From: Pseudonocardia sp.
Lineage (GTDB): Bacteria > Actinomycetota > Actinomycetes > Mycobacteriales > Pseudonocardiaceae
DNA length: 41,317 nucleotides
Reading direction: 5' to 3'
Assembly (NCBI GenBank): GCA_025869365.1
Contig: JAOZVV010000115.1
Location: 1 to 41,317 of the forward strand
Shown here piece by piece: positions 20,937-30,337 of the stretch; positions within the stretch are counted from its first letter, which is position 1, and each line of letters begins with the position of its first letter. The notes under the pieces were generated by a model. It was not told where the DNA came from and did no database searches. It saw only the letters and a program-made list of their open reading frames with translations. A program made the translations under genes and the position numbers.

Positions 20937-23900
20937 TCAGTGGGCCACCGGCCCGATGCGGGCCAGGTCGAGGACGCGGGCGGCGGCGGTACCGGGCCGG
21001 GCACCCAGGCCGAGCCGGACCCCGCGGTCCGCGGCGTGCCGGACGAGGTCCAGCAGCATGCCCACCCCGGCGCTGGCCAGGTAGCCCACACCGTCGAGGT
21101 CGAGGCGGACGTCCTCGCCCGGTTCCGCGGCATCGAGCAGACCGAGCAGGTCCGCACGCAGGGCGTCCGCCGAGGCGAGGTCGATCTCGCCGCGGATCCC
21201 GACCCGGAGCACCCCGCCCTCGCGGACGACCTGCAGGTCCGGGACGGCCGGTGCGGGACCGGGCCGCTCGGCGGGAGCCGCCTCGGTGGTCCTGGCGGGA
21301 CCCACGAGGAACTCGACCTCGGTCCCCGCGCGGGCCGGGCGCACGTCCACCTCCCGGCCGAGTGCACGGATCATGTCCAGGCCGCGACCGCGGTGCCCCT
21401 TGTCCGCGGGGACGGGCCGCCAGGTCCCCCGGTCGGTCACCACGACGTGCACCGCGCCGTCGCCGCGCAGGGTGACACGCACGTCGTAGGTCCCGGGTAC
21501 CTCCGAGCGGTCGGGCGGGTACGCGTGATCGACGACGTTCGCGGCCGCCTCACCGAGCGCGAGCTGGAGGTCCTCGACGAGCCGCGGGGCGAGGGCGGCC
21601 AGCCGCGCCCACTCCGAGACCTGCCGCCGAAGCCCGCGCAGCTCGTCCGGCACGGCCCTGAGCCGCAGGTCCAGCGGACCGGGCAGCAGGCGGACGGCGA
21701 CGACGGCGATGTCGTCCGGGTGCACGTCCTGCTCGCCGAGCCGCGCGAGGAGCCCGTCGACGAACTGCTCGGGCGGGGCGTCGACGAGATCCTCGGCCGC
21801 CGTGCGCAACCGCTCCAGGCCCGTGTCGAGCAGCTCGCTGCGCCGCTCCACGAGTCCGTCGGTGTAGAGCAGCAGGGTCGCCCCGGGCCGGACGACGATC
21901 GTGCCCTCGCTGTAGGGCGGTCTCCCCCGCACGCCGAGCACGGATCCGTGCCCGCCCTCGAGGAACCCGGCACCGACGCTGTCGACCAGCAACGGCGGGA
22001 GATGCCCGGCGCGCGCCCAGCGCAGGGTCCGGGTCTCGCGGTCGAGGATCAGGCAGGCCGCGGTCGACGCCCGCGCGCCCGGGATCCACGAGACGTACTC
22101 GTCGAGGGTCTCGAGCGCCTGGGCGGGTGCGCTGCCCTGCCGCAGCGCACCGGAGAGCGCGACACGCAGCTGGCCCATCACCCCGGCGGCCGCGGCGCCC
22201 TGCCCGACGACGTCGCCGACGGCGAGGGCGATCCCCTCCCGGCCGCCCGGCAGCGCGACGGGGAACAGGTCGTACCAGTCCCCGCCCGCCTGGACCCCGG
22301 CCGCTCCCGGGCGGTACCGGGCGGCGACGGCCAGGCCGTCGAGCGGCACGACCTCGCGCGGGAGCAGGCTGCGCTGCAGGACCGCGGCGATCTCGTGCTC
22401 GACCTCGTGCAGGCGTGCGCGGTCCAGCGCCTGCGCGCACTGGGCGGTGACGGTGAGCAGCGCGGCCCGGGCCTCGTCGGACAGCGGTGGGGCGTCGGCG
22501 GGGAACCGCAGGCCGAGGGCGCCGAGCGGGGTGCCGCCGAGATCGAGCGGGACGGCGACCTGGTCCGGGAGCTCGATCTGCCCGGCCCGCAGCCGGCGGT
22601 CCCGCCAGGCCTGCTCCGAACGCTCCCCCACCCACACCGGCTGCCCGGTCCGCGACGCGTGGGCCAACGGATGCCCGGCGGCGAGCGGCACCCGCTGGAC
22701 GTCGACGGACCCCGACGCGGCGAGGACCTCCAGCTGACCGTCGCGCACGAGGACGACGGCGGCCTCCTCGGCCCCGAGGTCCACCGCGTGGCCGAGCATC
22801 ACCTGCCCGACCTCGGCCGAGGTCACCGCGCGGGACAGCGCCGCCACGACCCGGCTGAACTTCTCGGCCGCCAGCCGGGCGTCACTCTCCGCGGCGAGCA
22901 GCTCCGCGCGGCGGAGCGCCTCGGCGCACTGCTCGGCCAGCGACATCACCGCGGCCCGCTCGGTGGCGGTCAGCAGGCGCTCGGAGGCGAAGGCGATCGA
23001 CACGACCCCGATGCACCGGCCCGCCACCAGCAGGGGCACCGAGGACACCGACGCGTAGCCGTATTCGTGCCGCACGAGCCCGTAGATCTGCGGGTAGCGC
23101 GTCCGCCAGTCCTCGTCGGTCTCGACCCACATCGGCGCGCGGCGGCGCACGGCCTCCGCGGTCGGGTCGTCGGAGTCCGTCGGCAGGGTGTTCCAGTCCC
23201 GCTCCACCCGCGGGTCCCAGCCACGCAGCGCCAGCGCCTCGAGGACCCCGTCGACGCGCAGCTCCCACACCCCGACCGCCGTGGCCTCGGTGAGCTGCCC
23301 GAACTGCTCGGCGGCGACCTGCGCCACCCGGGCGGGCGTCGGTGCCGCGGACAGCGCCGCCGTGGCCTGCTGCAGGAGCGCGAGCCGCGCGGTGGTCGCC
23401 TGCTCGCTGGCGAAGAGCTGCGCGTTGTCCAGCGCGACGGCCGCCCGGCGGCCGATCTCGTCCAGGAGGGCGAGATCGTCGTCGTCCTGCGGGGCGGCCG
23501 GGGCCGTGCGCGCCGTCGCCAGCACCCCGGCGATCCGTCCGCGCGCCGCCAGCGGGACCAGCGCGATGCTGCGCAGGACGATCCGGTGCCGCTCCTCCTG
23601 CTGCTCCGGGGGATCGTCCCCGAGCCACCCGCCGTCGCCCGGCAGGACCACCGGCAGCCCCTTCGCCGCGACGTCGGTGAACCAGCCCGAGCCCACCTCG
23701 ATCCGGCCCAGGAGCCCGCGGGTCTCCTCGTCCCGCGCGGCGACGGCGACCACGGTGTGGCCGTTCGTGCCGGACCCGTCGGTGACGACGAGCCCGGCGA
23801 GATCGGCCACGCCCTCGTCGACCAGGGTGCGGACCAGCACGTCGCGACGCTCGTCCACGGCCGCTGCCCGGTCCATGGCCGCCCCGACCTGCCCGACCAC

Positions 23901-26549
23901 CCGCTGCCGCTCCTCCTCGCGGACCCGGGCGTCGATGTCGAGGCATCCGCCGACGTACCCGCCGACACCCGACGCGGGCCCCGCCACCGGGACACCCCGG
24001 TCGAGCACCCAGCGGTACCGCCCGTCGGCACCGAGGAGCCGGTACTCGACCTCGAAGCCCACCCCGTCGCGGGTGGCGGCGGACCGCCGCGCCTCGTACC
24101 GCTCGACGTCGTCGGGGTGGACGAGGGCGCGCCAGTCCGCCGGGTCGCCCGGTCCGGTGTAGTCGCGCCAGGCCTGGTTGACGAAGGTGCGGTCGCCGTC
24201 CGGCCCGTCGACCCAGATCAGCGCCGGGGTCGCGTCGGCGAGCAGGCGGAAGCGCCGCTCGGCCTCGGTCCGGGCCCGGCTCAGCCGCAGTGTCCCCTCG
24301 ACCCGCGCGAGCAGCTCGGGGGCGGCGAACGGTTTGACGAGGTAGTCGTCGGCCCCCGCGGCGAGGCCCTCGACCGCCGCCTCCTGGCCGGCCCGCGCGG
24401 AGAGCAGCAGCACCGGCACGCGGGCCGTCCGCGGATCGGCCCGCAACCGCGCCAGCAGCTCCAGGCCGCCGAGGCCCGGCATCATCACGTCGGACACGAC
24501 GATGTCCGGCGGATCGGCCAGGGCGGAGGCGAGCGCGGTCCGGCCGTCCGACGCCACCTCGACGGTGTGCCGGTCGGACAACAGCCTGCGCAGGTAGTCC
24601 CGCATGTCGGCGTTGTCGTCGGCGACGAGTACCCGGGCGGCCCCGGCCGGCAGCCCCGGGGCGGCGGTCGGGGCGGCAGGTCCGGTCGGGTCCGGCAGCC
24701 AGCGCAGGGACTCCGCGACGAACGGCTCGGCCGACCGGGGCTCGGTCGTGGCCTCCCCGGGGTCCGGCGCGGCCACGATCCGGTCCGCGGGCAGGTGGGC
24801 GGTGCCGTGCGGCACCTCCACCGTGAAGACCGTGCCGGCCCCGGGCTCGCTCTGCGCGGTGATCGTCCCGCCGTGCAGGCCCACGAGCTCGCGGACCATC
24901 GCCAGCCCGATCCCACTGCCCTCCGCCGACCGCGACCGCACCCCGGTCACCCGGTGGAAGCGCTCGAACAGCCGGGGCGCCTCGGCCGCGGCGACACCGA
25001 CACCGGTGTCCGCCACCGTGAGTCGCGCCCCGCCCGGGGCCTCGCGCAGCTCGACCCGCACGTGCCCGTCGAAGGTGAACTTCAGCGCGTTGGACAGCAG
25101 GTTGAGGACGATCTTCTCCCAGCTGTCCCGGTCCACGTACACGGGCGCGGACAGCGGCGGGCAGTCGACCACGAACCCGAGCCCGGCGTGCTCGACGGCG
25201 GACCGGAAGGCCCCGGCCAGCTCGCCGGTCAGCCCGGCCAGGTCCACCGGCGCGAACCGCGCGTCGATCCGGCCCGCCTGCAGCCGGGAGTAGTCGAGCA
25301 GGCTGTTGACCAGCTTCCCCAGCCGCATCCCGTTGCGGTGCACGACGTCGAGCTCGGTGCGCAGCCGCGCCTGGTCCACGGGGCCCGGGTCCGCCGCGCG
25401 GCGCAGGTCCTCGACCGGGCCCATGATCAGGGTGAGCGGGGTGCGGAACTCGTGCGAGACGTTGGCGAAGAAGTCCGTCTTGGCCCGGTCCAGCTCGGCG
25501 AGCGCCTCCGCGCGGGTCCGCTCGGTCTCGTAGGCGCGGGCGCCCCGCAGGCCCGAGGCGACCTGCGCCACCAGCAGTTCGACGAAGCCGCGGTAGCCGT
25601 CGTCGAGGGCGCGGTAGGGGTTCAGCCCGGCGACGAGGAACCCGGCGACCGCCCCTTCCTGCGCGGACCCGAACGGCAGCACGATCGCCTGCTCGGGAGG
25701 CCGGTCCCAGGCCCCGGTCGGCAGTGCGGCGAGTCTCCCGGGCAGGTCGTCGACGACCACCGCGTGCCCGTCGAGGACGTCGGGGTGCGTCCAGGGGTGC
25801 CCGTCCCCGGGGGTCCGGGGCGCCGCGGCCGAGCCCGGTTCGACGCCCGCCGCGCAGGCCAGGCGCGCGGTCCCAGCGTCGTCCGAGCTGCCGTCCGAGC
25901 TGTCGTCCGAGCCGCCGTCGAGGAGATAGACGGCGGTGAACGGGAGGTCGTGGGTGCTCCGCCCGAGCTGATCCCGGACCGCGTCGAGGACCTCCTGCTC
26001 GGAGCGGGTCGAGGTCAACGCGGTCGACAGCGCACGCAGGGTGGACATCCGCCGCTCGGACAGGACGCGGTCGGTGTTCTCGGTGACCACGCAGAGGAAA
26101 CCGGAGACATCACCCGCCTCGTCGGCGAGCGGGCTGTAGGAGAAGGTGTGGTAGGTCTCCTCCGGGTAGCCGCTGCGCTCGAGGAACAGCAGCAGGTCCT
26201 CGTCCCACGTGGCCTCCCCCGTCTCGAGCACCGACTCGATCCGGGGGCCGATGTCCGGCCAGATCTCGGCCCACACCTCGCGGGCGGGCCTGCCCAGCGC
26301 CCACGGGTGCTTGGCGCGCAACGTGTCGCGCCGGTAGGCGTCGTTGTAGAAGACCGTGAGGTCCGGTCCCCAGCCCAGCCACATGGAGAAGCGGGACCCG
26401 AGCAGGATCCGCACGACGCTGCGCAGCGCCGCGGGCCACGCGTCCGGCGGACCGACGGAGGTCGAGGCCCAGTCCCGTCCCGCCATGACTTCGCCCAGCT
26501 CACCACCGCGGGCGAACGGGCTGCCCGGCTCGTCGGGCGGTGCGGACAT
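20937..26549 (-). CDS. Giant hybrid histidine kinase - response regulator - SpoIIE phosphatase - RsbW kinase - STAS protein
   Basis: This single 1,870-residue frame has no transmembrane segment. In order: PAS (about 20-170), GAF (200-340), HisKA with His366 (FANVSHEFRTPLTLI), HATPase (470-590; NLLSNALKFT, DTGVGV, GSGIGLAMV), receiver with Asp687 (VVSDVMMPG, DYLVKPF), PAS (770-880), and three GAF-like domains (890-1040, 1055-1210, 1225-1380). PP2C/SpoIIE follows (about 1390-1620; GGDWYDLFPV, AVGDVVGQGAAAAG, YTDGLVERR, DDIAVVAV). An RsbW-like ATPase (1636-1750; EAAANVVDHAY, GRGLDMI) and a STAS domain (1770-1865; GEIDLASADALRADL, LASAGVGML) end it. Phosphorelay input and a complete partner-switch output are thus in one cytosolic chain. 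The target sigma factor is not encoded next to it. Confidence 0.93.
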   Translation of the reverse strand: MSAPPDEPGSPFARGGELGEVMAGRDWASTSVGPPDAWPAALRSVVRILLGSRFSMWLGWGPDLTVFYNDAYRRDTLRAKHPWALGRPAREVWAEIWPDIGPRIESVLETGEATWDEDLLLFLERSGYPEETYHTFSYSPLADEAGDVSGFLCVVTENTDRVLSERRMSTLRALSTALTSTRSEQEVLDAVRDQLGRSTHDLPFTAVYLLDGGSDDSSDGSSDDAGTARLACAAGVEPGSAAAPRTPGDGHPWTHPDVLDGHAVVVDDLPGRLAALPTGAWDRPPEQAIVLPFGSAQEGAVAGFLVAGLNPYRALDDGYRGFVELLVAQVASGLRGARAYETERTRAEALAELDRAKTDFFANVSHEFRTPLTLIMGPVEDLRRAADPGPVDQARLRTELDVVHRNGMRLGKLVNSLLDYSRLQAGRIDARFAPVDLAGLTGELAGAFRSAVEHAGLGFVVDCPPLSAPVYVDRDSWEKIVLNLLSNALKFTFDGHVRVELREAPGGARLTVADTGVGVAAAEAPRLFERFHRVTGVRSRSAEGSGIGLAMVRELVGLHGGTITAQSEPGAGTVFTVEVPHGTAHLPADRIVAAPDPGEATTEPRSAEPFVAESLRWLPDPTGPAAPTAAPGLPAGAARVLVADDNADMRDYLRRLLSDRHTVEVASDGRTALASALADPPDIVVSDVMMPGLGGLELLARLRADPRTARVPVLLLSARAGQEAAVEGLAAGADDYLVKPFAAPELLARVEGTLRLSRARTEAERRFRLLADATPALIWVDGPDGDRTFVNQAWRDYTGPGDPADWRALVHPDDVERYEARRSAATRDGVGFEVEYRLLGADGRYRWVLDRGVPVAGPASGVGGYVGGCLDIDARVREEERQRVVGQVGAAMDRAAAVDERRDVLVRTLVDEGVADLAGLVVTDGSGTNGHTVVAVAARDEETRGLLGRIEVGSGWFTDVAAKGLPVVLPGDGGWLGDDPPEQQEERHRIVLRSIALVPLAARGRIAGVLATARTAPAAPQDDDDLALLDEIGRRAAVALDNAQLFASEQATTARLALLQQATAALSAAPTPARVAQVAAEQFGQLTEATAVGVWELRVDGVLEALALRGWDPRVERDWNTLPTDSDDPTAEAVRRRAPMWVETDEDWRTRYPQIYGLVRHEYGYASVSSVPLLVAGRCIGVVSIAFASERLLTATERAAVMSLAEQCAEALRRAELLAAESDARLAAEKFSRVVAALSRAVTSAEVGQVMLGHAVDLGAEEAAVVLVRDGQLEVLAASGSVDVQRVPLAAGHPLAHASRTGQPVWVGERSEQAWRDRRLRAGQIELPDQVAVPLDLGGTPLGALGLRFPADAPPLSDEARAALLTVTAQCAQALDRARLHEVEHEIAAVLQRSLLPREVVPLDGLAVAARYRPGAAGVQAGGDWYDLFPVALPGGREGIALAVGDVVGQGAAAAGVMGQLRVALSGALRQGSAPAQALETLDEYVSWIPGARASTAACLILDRETRTLRWARAGHLPPLLVDSVGAGFLEGGHGSVLGVRGRPPYSEGTIVVRPGATLLLYTDGLVERRSELLDTGLERLRTAAEDLVDAPPEQFVDGLLARLGEQDVHPDDIAVVAVRLLPGPLDLRLRAVPDELRGLRRQVSEWARLAALAPRLVEDLQLALGEAAANVVDHAYPPDRSEVPGTYDVRVTLRGDGAVHVVVTDRGTWRPVPADKGHRGRGLDMIRALGREVDVRPARAGTEVEFLVGPARTTEAAPAERPGPAPAVPDLQVVREGGVLRVGIRGEIDLASADALRADLLGLLDAAEPGEDVRLDLDGVGYLASAGVGMLLDLVRHAADRGVRLGLGARPGTAAARVLDLARIGPVAH

Positions 26550-26767
26550 CGGGGCTCCAGTGGGTCCGTGATGCCGGGAGGACCGGAATCGGAGCGTAGC
26601 GGCGGCCGGTCGGGGCGGCCACGCTGCGGGCCCGGGACGACCGGGGAACCCGGACCGCGACGGGCTCCGGGGCTTGCCCGGTTCCTCCTGCCTTCGCACA
26701 CTTGCCGGGCCCGCCCGAACCGTGCCGCGAGGCCACGGCGGCGATCACGTCACGGAGGTTCTCAGCG

Positions 26768-26860
26768 ATGGCGAACATCCTCCTGGTGGCGCTGGCCGTG
26801 CTCTGTGGCCTGCTGCTCGTGACCGCACCGTTCGTGCTGAGCCGGCTGTTCCGCAGGTGA
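26768..26860 (+). CDS. Small single-pass membrane protein (30 aa)
   Basis: An ATG with GGAGG ten bases upstream opens a 30-codon frame: MANILLVALAVLCGLLLVTA, then a short tail ending in LFRR and TGA. About 22 consecutive hydrophobic residues with two terminal arginines predict one transmembrane helix, arginine tail inside. Every third base is C or G where possible, as in the neighbours. It lies divergent to the giant sensor gene (218 bases between starts) and 54 bases before the GAF/PucR regulator. I know no family for it; a KdpF-like or regulatory small protein is possible but no pump genes are present. Confidence 0.55.
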   Translation: MANILLVALAVLCGLLLVTAPFVLSRLFRR

Positions 26861-26914
26861 CGGCCTTCCGCATTCGTCGTTGCGCTCGGGCGGCCACCCG
26901 GCCACAGTGCAGAC

Positions 26915-28777
26915 GTGGGCGCGTCCGAGGTTCCGTCGGCACTGCGGTCCTGGATGAGCGTGATGGGCGAGATCGCGCGGGCCGTCAACGCCGCCGAACC
27001 GCTGGACGGGATCCTGACGACGGTCGCCGAGCAGGCCTGCGCGCTGATCGGTTTCGAGTTCTGCGCCGTCATGCTCGCCGAGCCCGATCCGGACCGCCTG
27101 CGCGTCGCCGGCTCGTGGGGCCTGTCCCGGGACTACGTGGATCTGGTCAGCGACGCCGGCTCGTTGCTCATCCACCCGGCGGGACCGCACCTGGACTCCC
27201 CCGCTGCCGAGGCCTACCGCGCGGGTCGAACCGTGGCCGTCCCGGACGTCGGGAGCGCCGAGCGCTTCGGGTGGCTGCGGCAGGTGGCCCCCATGCAGGG
27301 CTACCGGGCACTCCTCGCTGCTCCCCTGCACGCACCGGACGCGGGCACCCTCGGCGTGATCGTGGCCTACTCGGTGGCCGCCCGCGAGTTCGGCGCACCG
27401 GAACTGGAACTCATCGAGCTGCTCGCGGACCAGGCGGCGCTGGCGATCGAGACGGCCCGCCTGCGCAGCGCGCAGCAGAGCGTGATCACCGAGCTGTCCC
27501 GGGCGAACGACGAACTGCAGCGCAGCCGCGCGGTGACGGACTGGGCCGAGCAGCAGCACCGCCGGCTGATGCGGCTCGTGCTCGACGAGGTCGGGCTGGC
27601 CGGGCTGGTCACCGCGTTGGCCGAGACGCTCGGCGGTTCGGTCACGGTCGAGGACCGTCAGGGGAAGGTCCTCGCGCGAGCGCCGGAGAGCGGCTACCGC
27701 CCGCCACCGGACGACGCGGCACGTCGGCGACGGCCGGTGCGGACCGCGCTCGACATGCTGGCCCGCCGCAACGAGGTGGTGGAGGTGTCCGCGGATCTTC
27801 GGGGCAGGCCGGGCGCCTCGGCGGTCGGCCACCCGGTCGGTGTCCCGCACGGGGTCTGGGTGGCGCCGGTGGTGGTCGGCGGCGAGCTGGCCGCGCGGCT
27901 GTGGCTGACCGACCCCCGGGTGGCGCCGGAGCCCGTGGAGCGCCGGGTGATCGAGCGGTTCGCCCTCGTGGTGGCGCTCGAGGTGCTCAAGCTGCAGTAC
28001 CTGGTCGAGGTCGAGGAACGGCTCTCGGGTGACCTGATCGGCGACCTGCTCCGGCCGGGGGGCCCGCTCAACCCGCGGGGGATCCTGGACCGGGCCGCCG
28101 CCCTCGGGCACGACCTGAGCGGACCGCGCGTCGTCGCCGTCCTCGCGCTCGATCCGCCCGGGCCCGCGCCCGCGCTGACCGGGATCCTGCACGCGGCCAC
28201 GCGACAGGCCGGCCGGCCGCTGGTCGGGCCCCACGAGGACGTCCAGGTCATGCTGTTCCCGGACAGCACCGACCTCGACGAGACCCTGCGGGGCGTCCTG
28301 GCCCAGGTCGAGCAGGGTCTGGTGGAACGGACGGCGACGATCGCGCTCGGCCCGGCCGCGGCCGGGCTCGCCGACTACGGACCCGCCTTCCGGGTGGCCC
28401 GCGGAGCGGTCCGCCTCCGCCGTGCCGCGCACGCGGGCGGTGTCGTCGACGTCCGCAACCTCGGGCTCGCCGCACTGCTGCTGGAGCAGGGCACGCCGGA
28501 CGCCCTGCACCGGTTCGCCAGAACCCTGCTGCGACCTGTCGTCGCCCACGACACGCGGCGTGGCGGAGATCTGGTCCCGACGTTGCGGGTGTGGCTCGCC
28601 GAGGGCTGCTCGGCCTCGGCCACCGCCCGCACGCTGGTCGTCCACCCCAACACGGTGGCCTACCGGCTCGCGGCCGTCGAGAAGCTCATCGGACGCAGCC
28701 TCCGCCGCAGTGACACCCGGCTGGACCTGCAGCTGGCACTGATCGTGCGCGACGTCGTCCGCCTCGACGGCCGCTAG
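26915..28777 (+). CDS. GAF-domain PucR/CdaR-type transcriptional regulator
   Basis: This 620-residue regulator has an N-terminal GAF sensor (about 15-185; MSVMGEIARAVNAAEPLDGI, FEFCAVMLAEPDPDRLRVAG, LLADQAALAIETARLR), a coiled linker, a second GAF-like ligand region (about 215-370), a GGDEF-like CdaR core (about 385-510) and the PucR/CdaR helix-turn-helix at the end (VPTLRVWLAEGCSASATART, HPNTVAYRLAAVEKLIG). Such proteins control catabolic operons in response to substrate. The divergence-free position 181 bases before a molybdenum hydroxylase operon makes that operon the likely target. GTG at 26915 is used as start; the ATG of SVMGEI at 26954 is the alternative. Confidence 0.87.
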   Translation: MGASEVPSALRSWMSVMGEIARAVNAAEPLDGILTTVAEQACALIGFEFCAVMLAEPDPDRLRVAGSWGLSRDYVDLVSDAGSLLIHPAGPHLDSPAAEAYRAGRTVAVPDVGSAERFGWLRQVAPMQGYRALLAAPLHAPDAGTLGVIVAYSVAAREFGAPELELIELLADQAALAIETARLRSAQQSVITELSRANDELQRSRAVTDWAEQQHRRLMRLVLDEVGLAGLVTALAETLGGSVTVEDRQGKVLARAPESGYRPPPDDAARRRRPVRTALDMLARRNEVVEVSADLRGRPGASAVGHPVGVPHGVWVAPVVVGGELAARLWLTDPRVAPEPVERRVIERFALVVALEVLKLQYLVEVEERLSGDLIGDLLRPGGPLNPRGILDRAAALGHDLSGPRVVAVLALDPPGPAPALTGILHAATRQAGRPLVGPHEDVQVMLFPDSTDLDETLRGVLAQVEQGLVERTATIALGPAAAGLADYGPAFRVARGAVRLRRAAHAGGVVDVRNLGLAALLLEQGTPDALHRFARTLLRPVVAHDTRRGGDLVPTLRVWLAEGCSASATARTLVVHPNTVAYRLAAVEKLIGRSLRRSDTRLDLQLALIVRDVVRLDGR

Positions 28778-28958
28778 ACCTCGACCGGCCGGCGCCCGCG
28801 TCGCGGCGCCGGTCCATCTATCGGATCCCTCAGCAGATGTCCGGTTCTTCTGGGGCGTTCCACATGGTTCGCGGGCCCTCCCCGCCGACACGATCGGGTC
28901 GGCGCCGCCGGCAGGCCTTTCCCCTGTCGACGGCGTGGAGGACGACGAGGAGGTCGCC

Positions 28959-29828
28959 GTGAAACCACCACCCTTCGAGTACGCCGCACCGACCAGCGTT
29001 GCCGAGGCCCTCGAGCTGCTGGCCGTCCACGCCCAGGGCGAGGCGCGGGTGCTCGCCGGTGGGCAGAGCCTCGTACCCCTGATGAACTTCCGGCTGGCCC
29101 AGCCGGGGCACCTCGTCGACCTGCGGCGCATCGAGGAGCTGACCAGGATCCGCGCCGAGGGGGACACCCTCGTCCTCGGTGCGATGGTCCGCCAGTCACA
29201 CGCCGAGCACGCCCCCGAGGTCGCGCTCCTCGCGCCCCTGCTGGCCGAGGCGCTCGGGTACGTCGCGCACCCTCCGATCCGCAACAGCGGCACGGTCGGC
29301 GGGAGCCTGGCACACGCCGATCCCGCCGCCGAGCTCCCCGCCGTCGCGCTGGCGCTGGGCGCGGAACTCGTCGTCGCCGGCCCGCAGGGGACGCGGACCG
29401 TCCCGGCCGCCGACTTCTTCGTCGGTGCCTTCTCCACCGCCCTGGAGCCCGGCGAGATCCTCACCGAGGTGCGGATCCCGCGGCGCGGCGGCGGGCACGC
29501 GTTCGTGGAGTTCACCCGCACCCACGGCACCTTCGCCATCGTCGGGGTCGCCTCCGTCATCGAGGTGGACGGGGGCGGCGTCACCCGCGCGTCGATCGCG
29601 CTGAGCGGGGTCGACGCGGTACCCGTGCGCGCCGCGGCGGCGGAGCGCACGCTGACCGGCACCGTCCCGGACGACGCCACGGTGCGCGCGGCCGTGGACG
29701 CCACCGTCGCCGAGCTGTCCCCCTCCGCGGACGTGCACGGCAGCACCGAGACCCGCATCGACATCGCGCGGGCCACCCTGCGCCGCGGTATCGAACTGGC
29801 GCTGACCCGCGCCCAGGACCGGAGGTGA
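28959..29828 (+). CDS. Xanthine dehydrogenase-family FAD-binding subunit (CoxM-like)
   Basis: The 289-residue medium subunit of a molybdenum hydroxylase binds FAD. FEYAAPTSVAEALELLAVHA starts the N-terminal lobe, ARVLAGGQSLVPLMNFRLAQ (about 30-50) is the first FAD loop, and IRNSGTVGGSLAHADPAAEL (about 105-125) is the second. The CO dehydrogenase flavoprotein C-terminal domain follows. GTG at 28959 has GGAGG six bases before it. It overlaps or abuts the 2Fe-2S subunit. The 181-base gap upstream holds the operon's control region; I see no clear promoter there. Confidence 0.9.
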   Translation: MKPPPFEYAAPTSVAEALELLAVHAQGEARVLAGGQSLVPLMNFRLAQPGHLVDLRRIEELTRIRAEGDTLVLGAMVRQSHAEHAPEVALLAPLLAEALGYVAHPPIRNSGTVGGSLAHADPAAELPAVALALGAELVVAGPQGTRTVPAADFFVGAFSTALEPGEILTEVRIPRRGGGHAFVEFTRTHGTFAIVGVASVIEVDGGGVTRASIALSGVDAVPVRAAAAERTLTGTVPDDATVRAAVDATVAELSPSADVHGSTETRIDIARATLRRGIELALTRAQDRR

Positions 29829-29833
29829 ACCGG

Positions 29834-30337
29834 ATGGACAAGTACGACGTGACGCTGACGGTCAACGGCCGCACCAGCACCGTCTCGGTCGAGGCACGCA
29901 AGCTGCTCGTCGACGTCCTGCGCGAGGACCTCGGCCTGCCCGGCACCCACATCGGCTGCGAGCACGGCGTGTGCGGGACGTGCACCGTGCTGCGCGACGG
30001 GGCGAGCATCCGCTCGTGCACGACCTTCGCCGTCCAGGTGGACGGCTCCGAGATCCGCACGGTCGAGGGGCTCGCCGACGGCGCCACCCTGCATCCGCTG
30101 CAGGACGAGTTCTGGGACAAGCAGGGCCTGCAGTGCGGTTACTGCACGCCCGGGATGCTGATGCGGGCCTGCGAGATCATCGAGCAGAACCCCGACGTGA
30201 CCCCCGAGCAGGTCCGGGAGGGCATCGCCAGCAACCTCTGCCGCTGCACCGGCTACCAGTTCATCGCCGAGGCGGTCTGCTCCGCCGCCGCCCGGATGAA
30301 GGCCGATGCCGATGCGCCGAGGGGAGCCCGGGCATGA
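29834..30337 (+). CDS. Xanthine dehydrogenase-family 2Fe-2S subunit (CoxS-like)
   Basis: The 167-residue small subunit carries two [2Fe-2S] clusters. The N-terminal plant-ferredoxin-type motif is GCEHGVCGTCTVLRDG with a fourth Cys in IRSCTTFAV (about 42-65). The C-terminal motif is LQCGYCTPGMLM plus NLCRCTGYQFI (about 98-145). The start could be the GTG at 29825, which overlaps the previous stop, or the ATG at 29834; the latter has GGAGG at nine bases and begins MDKYDVTLTVNG, so I prefer it. The product passes electrons from the Mo site to FAD. The stop overlaps the large subunit start (ATGA). Confidence 0.93.
   Translation: MDKYDVTLTVNGRTSTVSVEARKLLVDVLREDLGLPGTHIGCEHGVCGTCTVLRDGASIRSCTTFAVQVDGSEIRTVEGLADGATLHPLQDEFWDKQGLQCGYCTPGMLMRACEIIEQNPDVTPEQVREGIASNLCRCTGYQFIAEAVCSAAARMKADADAPRGARA

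Noticed and set aside
20940..26822. A 1,960-codon open frame on the plus strand opposite the giant sensor gene
   Set aside because: It is a shadow of the minus-strand gene. In GC-rich DNA the antisense frame lacks stops; the sequence is low-complexity Arg/Gly/Pro-rich and shows no domain.
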